From Urechis unicinctus (taxonomy: Eukaryota; Annelida; Polychaeta; Xenopneusta; Urechidae): DNA of 64,000 nt. The position numbers were made by a program, and so were the translations under genes. The notes under the pieces are model-generated. The model had not been told where the DNA came from. It ran no database searches and was given only the letters and a program-made list of their open reading frames with translations. Numbering within the stretch: the stretch's first letter is position 1; every line of letters begins with the position of its first letter. Where the stretch lies: contig CM067358.1 of assembly GCA_034190875.2 (NCBI GenBank), positions 70,889,097 to 70,953,096 on the forward strand. Reading direction: 5' to 3'. Of the stretch, positions 58,745-64,000 are shown in pieces.

Positions 58745-59600
58745 CACGGGGTTTCGCAGACACTATTACAATAGAGTGTGTTTCGCAGACACCCAGACAG
58801 TAGAGGGCGTGTTTTGTGGACACCCTTACTATAGAGTGTTTCGCGTACATCTATAAAATAGATTGTGTTTCACAGGCACCCGTACAATAGAGTGTGTGTT
58901 TTGCACACATCCGTATAATAGAATGTGTGTTTAATGGAGATCTGTGCAATAAAGTGTTTGGTTCGCTGTTACCCATACAATAGAGTGTGTGTTTTACAGA
59001 CGTATATACAACACTATGTGTTTCATGCAGATTCGTACATTAGAGAGTGTGCTTTTCGGATATCCGTACAAAACAATGTGTTTCATGGACACCCATACAG
59101 CAGAGTGTGTTTTGCAGACACCCTTATAATAGAGTGTGTGTTTTACATACATCCGCACAACAGATTGTGCTACGCAGACACCCATACAATGAGTGTGTGT
59201 TTTACATACATCCGCACAATAGATTGTGCTACGCAGACACCCATGCAATAGAGCGTTTATCAGACATCCTTACAATGTGGTATATTTCGCGGACACCCGT
59301 GCAATAAAATGTCTATTTTGCAGAAATCCGTGCAATACAACATGTGTTTCGCGGACAAACTTGCGATTTATTGTGTGTTTTCAGTCACTTATACAATCGA
59401 GTGTGTGTTTTGCGGACATCCTTAGAAGCGAGTATGTTTTGCGGACACCGGTAAAAGAGAGTGCATATTGTTTTGAGATCCGTACAACAGAGAGTGCGCT
59501 TCGCGGACATCTTTACAACTGTCAATGGTTTTTGCAGGCATCTGCACAACAGAGCGTGTGTTCGCGGACACCCGTGGAACTGTGTAGAGTGCCTCTTATC
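58745..59600. repeat. Degenerate about 31-bp minisatellite
   Basis: Old, diverged copies of ACAATAGAGTGTGTGTTTTG plus CAGACACCCGT; the ORFs seen across it are artefacts. Confidence 0.8.
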
Positions 59601-59639
59601 GACAAATGTTCGCTGGCAAGCAATTTATTGAATACGATC

Positions 59640-60300
59640 AAGAAATAGGATAGCGACAGGAACAAAACATTACCTAGCTCGCCCCTTTCATGTGGGTTTC
59701 CCACGGCGACAGCTACACTTGAGAAGCGTTTGATATGGTGTATGACGGGCAAATGCTACAGCCGACTGATGTTGACTTGCCACGCCCTCTGTCGGCGCCT
59801 TGCGTCATACTTACATGGATGTCACCTGTGATGCAGTAATAACAGCAAGAAGCGACCTCTAACTGGGACGGTCACGTGACACCACATGAGTATCTGTGTA
59901 CATGTGGCGCTGTAAGGCGATGAACACCAGTTCCCTTATCAATCGATGCCTGCTCATCAAGGAGTCTTTACATTGGACGGATTGTAATTGGTCCTCGCCA
60001 TCATGACCTGAATATTGGCTGTGTGACGAGCAGCGTGCCTCACTCGCCCTCGTTAGACGCTTCCCCTGATTGTCAGTTCCCTCATTACGCGCATGCGCCT
60101 TCATTCGTGTACCTCCCTCCTCCGTATGTTTTCTGTCTTCATCTTTAAATATGAAGATGACGGTGTAGCTTCGTGTGCGACCGATCCACCATTTATCGCC
60201 TGGCAGCGGAACAAGTAACATTGACGAACACTGACAATGCAAATCAGGATTACAAAACGTATTGATACATGATAGATAACCTGACACAAAATCAGGAGTA
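59640..60300. other. Unique spacer, no gene recognised
   Basis: A 142-codon minus-strand frame (60287 to 59859) has no domain, biased composition or splice support. Confidence 0.35.
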
Positions 60301-60480
60301 ACAAAATGCTAAGATAGATTATACATGACCTGACCCAGAATAAGAAGCATCTAAATGCTAAGATAGATTATACATGACCTGACCCAGAATAAGAAGCATC
60401 TAAATGCAAAGATAGATTATACATGACCTGACCCAGAATAAGAAGTAACTAAATGCAAAGATAGATAGTACATGACCTGA
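60300..60480. repeat. 49-bp repeat, three to four copies
   Basis: Copies of AAATGCTAAGATAGATTATA then CATGACCTGACCCAGAATAAG. Confidence 0.9.
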
Positions 60481-61098
60481 CCATAAGATAAGTGACACTA
60501 CCACAATACAGAAAGTTCAAGACATGACCCAGAATCAAGAGATACAAAATCCAATGATGTGACAACACATCGTTATACAAAGGTCATGACTCGACCTAGA
60601 TTGCATTCTCTCATAGCTCAACTTATTTGAGGATCCCTTTAGTTCGTCAAGCTAGCAATACTATTCAGTTTGAATCTGATAACAAGCAGACAGATCGGCT
60701 TTATGCGGGCTCATAAAGGCTGAAAATGACCCAAAATAGTTATTGATGTAGGCATATACGGCATCGTTCGTCGGTGTAGCGCGGAAGTTTGTCAAGGAAT
60801 CACCTGATTACCTTCATGACGCCACCCTAATCCCTGCTATTAAACGGTTTTCCGCTGCTTTTATAGAACTACAATGTCTAAGGCATAGCATTTGATTGTG
60901 GAGAATATTGACAGAATGGACAGACAGATATACAGCCAGATCAGTTTTCTAAAATATAGCCTTAAGAGACACTTTTACACCCAATACATGTTGCTGGATC
61001 ACCCGGAAGTGAGCGCTGTCAAAAACAATGATGGCTGCTAACAATGGGTAGATGACGCAGTTGCTAGGACAATATCTCATTGTCATTTGATAGGCGAC

Positions 61099-62154
61099 TC
61101 ACTCGTTAGGTGTCTGTGACGCAGAGACCACGTGACTCACTGTGTTGACGTCACTTCTGATTGTTGCACCTGCCATAAACCTGCCAAAGAGCTTCTTGGC
61201 AGCTTTCTGAAACTGTTCGTACTTCGCCATGTAAATGAAGGGGTTGATGCAGCAGTTGCAGAAAACCATGACGACCGTGAAGTGATAGAAGGGACTGGTG
61301 AAGTCCGACGGGTGTCCCAGGTTGAAGAGGAGGTAGTAGACTTGGTTCCAGATCCAGCAGACGATGAATGAACAGACGACAAGCACCAGCGTCTTGATGA
61401 TGTTATGACGTGCGCGCGCCATCGTGTCATGTTTCTTCATAGTCCCAGTGGCGCCACCTCCCACCACGTTGGGTGACACCTTGAGACGCAAAATCTTCCA
61501 CATGTGGAGGTAGCAGAAGGCGAAGAAGGCGAGCGGGATGATAAACTGTATGATGATGGTGAGAACGCCAACCGTTCTCTGCGTCAACTCGTTGGGCCAG
61601 ATCGAGTAGACAGTACAAGAGCCGTCTGACTGGATGCGCGCTGTAGGGACCATGTAGGCTGCGTTGTACAATATACCAAGGCACCACGCGGCCGCTACCG
61701 ACATGTAGGCCTTCTTACGGGAGAAGTGGTTTTTGTGCCAGATTGGGTGGACGACGGCCAGAAACCTCTCGAAGGTGAGCGCCACCAGGTTGTAGGTTGA
61801 GCTGACGAGGAGAGACCAGAGCGGGAGTTTCGTGAGCCATAGGCGGCAGAAGAGCTCGTCATCTAATCCAGCCTTGACCTCACCATCATCCTCAAACGCC
61901 GACGTCAAGATGAGGAAGAGCGCCACACTACCATCCACCAAACTCTGGTTGATGATGAAGATATTGGTGAGCGTTTTGCGCATGCTCGACCGAGACAGAA
62001 TGACCACCAGCACGAAAACATTTCCGGCGAATCCCAGCGAGCCAATCACGAAGTAGATAGATTTCAAAGTGCCCGCTGATACGATTGTATTGGTGGCTTC
62101 ATTGAGCAGGTTGTCCGTCGTATCCAGAGACGACGACGACGTTGTTTCTTCCAT
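61099..62154 (-). CDS. Class A orphan G-protein-coupled receptor, single exon, 351 aa
   Basis: An intact single-exon rhodopsin-class receptor. Seven hydrophobic segments carry N45 (GN, TM1), D74 (LVD, TM2), the C103-C180 disulfide pair, ERF at 129-131 in place of DRY at the end of TM3, and NPFIY at 304-308 in TM7. A basic amphipathic stretch (KYEQFQKAAKKLFGRF) forms helix 8. In TM6 the usual CWxP is CWIW (266-269), so the hinge proline is replaced by Trp. The N-terminus (about 27 residues, Ser/Thr/Glu-rich) has no signal peptide. It would signal at the plasma membrane through G proteins; the ligand is unknown. The ERF plus CWxWNQ pattern resembles large expanded orphan families of lancelets and echinoderms. 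Single-exon structure suggests lineage-specific expansion, perhaps by retroposition. Confidence 0.9.
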   Translation of the reverse strand: MEETTSSSSLDTTDNLLNEATNTIVSAGTLKSIYFVIGSLGFAGNVFVLVVILSRSSMRKTLTNIFIINQSLVDGSVALFLILTSAFEDDGEVKAGLDDELFCRLWLTKLPLWSLLVSSTYNLVALTFERFLAVVHPIWHKNHFSRKKAYMSVAAAWCLGILYNAAYMVPTARIQSDGSCTVYSIWPNELTQRTVGVLTIIIQFIIPLAFFAFCYLHMWKILRLKVSPNVVGGGATGTMKKHDTMARARHNIIKTLVLVVCSFIVCWIWNQVYYLLFNLGHPSDFTSPFYHFTVVMVFCNCCINPFIYMAKYEQFQKAAKKLFGRFMAGATIRSDVNTVSHVVSASQTPNE

Positions 62155-62214
62155 TGTAATCAGTTGCGCTTGCTTCTATGAAAGAGCAAAAAAGTTTATA
62201 TATATACATATATA

Positions 62215-62265
62215 CCAGCCAGCCAATGTGCAAATCCATGTGTCCCCAAAATATATCGATCTAAC
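62215..62265. repeat. 51-bp direct repeat, copy 1
   Basis: CCAGCCAGCCAATGTGCAAA ... ATATATCGATCTAAC, preceded by a TATATA run, identical to 63833-63883. It lies 61 bases upstream of the GPCR start codon. Confidence 0.9.
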
Positions 62266-62459
62266 TAGTACAATGTTTACGGAGGATGACCATGACGTCA
62301 CTAATTATTAGCCGAATGGCTAGTCTAAGAGCTGAATGACACATTGACTATTGATACAAGCAAAAGTAACATATATGCATGAGTAATGTGCTTATAATGC
62401 TGTGGAGGAGGCCTGGGGTGAGATGAGAAGGCACTTGTGAGAAATGACATCAAGCGAGG

Positions 62460-62495
62460 AAGAAGACGGATAGAAGTGGGGGGGGGGGGGGTACG
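62460..62495. repeat. Poly-G tract
   Basis: A run of about 14 G near 62477-62490, a common sequencing and length-variation hot spot. Confidence 0.8.
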
Positions 62496-63069
62496 ATAAA
62501 AGGACATGGTGTTTAGGAATGTATAGTGAGCGGGCATTTGCACGGATACAGCGACGCGCGGCATTGTTTCAACTCTAACAATGGGTCATGCAAATGTTAC
62601 TGGTTATATCCACAGTAACCACACAGGGAAGTGAATAGCGACACCACAAAGTCTGGCTCGGCTACACCAGAATCCCGCTACGCCATAATTGCCAATTGTG
62701 AACTTCGCTTCATTCGTTAGATTATCTAGGCTATTCATGTACCTCGGTTATCCAAGAAATAAAAAGGTAATTAGGAATACCCAAATATACATGATCATGA
62801 CAAGAAGTAAAGCTGCCGAATTCAGTCCTTCCAAACAAAATGATCAGATATGTAACAAAGTAACGGGTGTTTATGATAGTCACAATTACTTTCTACAGAA
62901 ACTCACCAAATGCGTTGAGATAAGCTGGCGTGAATGAGGTGAGAATGCGTGTGTATTCTGCCGGCCGTATACAGTCACACCCAGACCAACCTCCTCGCCA
63001 TTAACTGCCGTTTGCGGCGCGTCCGTCCTTTGCTTATGCGGCGACTAATGGAGGGCGTCATTGGGATCC

Positions 63070-63254
63070 ATGTCTCGAACCAATCAAGACCGTGTCTGCC
63101 GAATGTATACGCTCTCTCGCAATCACTTCACGATCAATGACAACCTCGCCGTCACCAGCCTCCTTTCCGGTCAACCCAACACCTCTCGTGACTGCGCCGC
63201 CCTCCCCGTATGTGACCACCAACAGTGCGTCAAACAACTTATGATGTTTAAGCA

Positions 63255-63255
<1 letters not shown>
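63070..63255 (+). CDS. Possible first coding exon of an unrecognised gene
   Basis: An open frame starts [20 protein letters not shown] and ends LMMFKQ at AAGCAG|GTATAA, a plausible splice donor, followed by AT microsatellite to the window end. It has mixed, protein-like composition unlike the surrounding repeats. No domain was recognised and the next exon would lie outside the window. Confidence 0.3.

Positions 63256-64000
<745 letters not shown>

Noticed and set aside
59859..60287. 142-codon minus-strand ORF as a small gene
   Set aside because: No domain, no splice or promoter support, and composition like the surrounding spacer.

Overview
The window is eukaryotic and comes from a non-vertebrate animal. 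It holds intron-rich genes with GT-AG junctions, an animal-type class A GPCR, a cytosolic sulfotransferase and a GST, and no bacterial gene organisation. Very large minisatellite and microsatellite arrays fill nearly every intron and spacer. Several intronic arrays begin exactly at an exon/intron boundary and repeat the exon tail plus the splice donor. From memory, this architecture was reported as 'mirage' minisatellites in amphioxus. Together with the gene content, it makes a cephalochordate (Branchiostoma-like) source my best guess, but the sequence alone does not prove it.

Layout. 1-24602 (+) is most of one very long gene: a tandem-repeat cyclic-nucleotide-gated-like K+ channel of the CNGK type. 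The window opens in the C-linker of repeat 1 and then carries repeats 2, 3 and 4 complete, ending at a stop codon at 24600-24602. I could place 32 exons with consistent phases, about 1,900 codons. Repeats 2-4 each carry S1-S6, a GYGD selectivity filter and a C-terminal cyclic-nucleotide-binding domain (CNBD). A frameshift and an in-frame stop affect repeat 2 as sequenced. 24700-27900 is repeat-rich spacer with one possible MITE-like palindrome. 27844-29548 (-) is a decayed PIF/Harbinger transposase. 29600-38140 is a giant 30-bp satellite that keeps one minus-strand frame open for 1,955 codons, followed by a degraded, duplicated border to about 40940. 40845-42010 is a 31-bp array. 42129-44043 (+) is a complete six-exon GST. 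44580-50460 is a chain of unrelated minisatellites. 50698-55600 (-) is a two-exon sulfotransferase whose 4-kb intron is filled by a 43/48-bp array. 56170-60480 is more minisatellites. 61099-62154 (-) is a single-exon orphan GPCR. 63260-64000 is AT microsatellite.

Function. The channel family is known from sperm of marine animals, where a cGMP-controlled K+ current hyperpolarises the cell. GST and SULT are phase II conjugation enzymes and the GPCR is a receptor of unknown ligand. Nothing suggests these genes act together; they are neighbours in a repeat-rich region. The strongest unusual signal is the recurrent birth of tandem arrays from splice junctions, seen in at least four introns of two genes, with weaker candidates in others. 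Patches of repeat with dense random indels (31708-32400, 38150-40480, 52690-54110) look like imperfect long-read consensus, so isolated frame lesions should be read cautiously.
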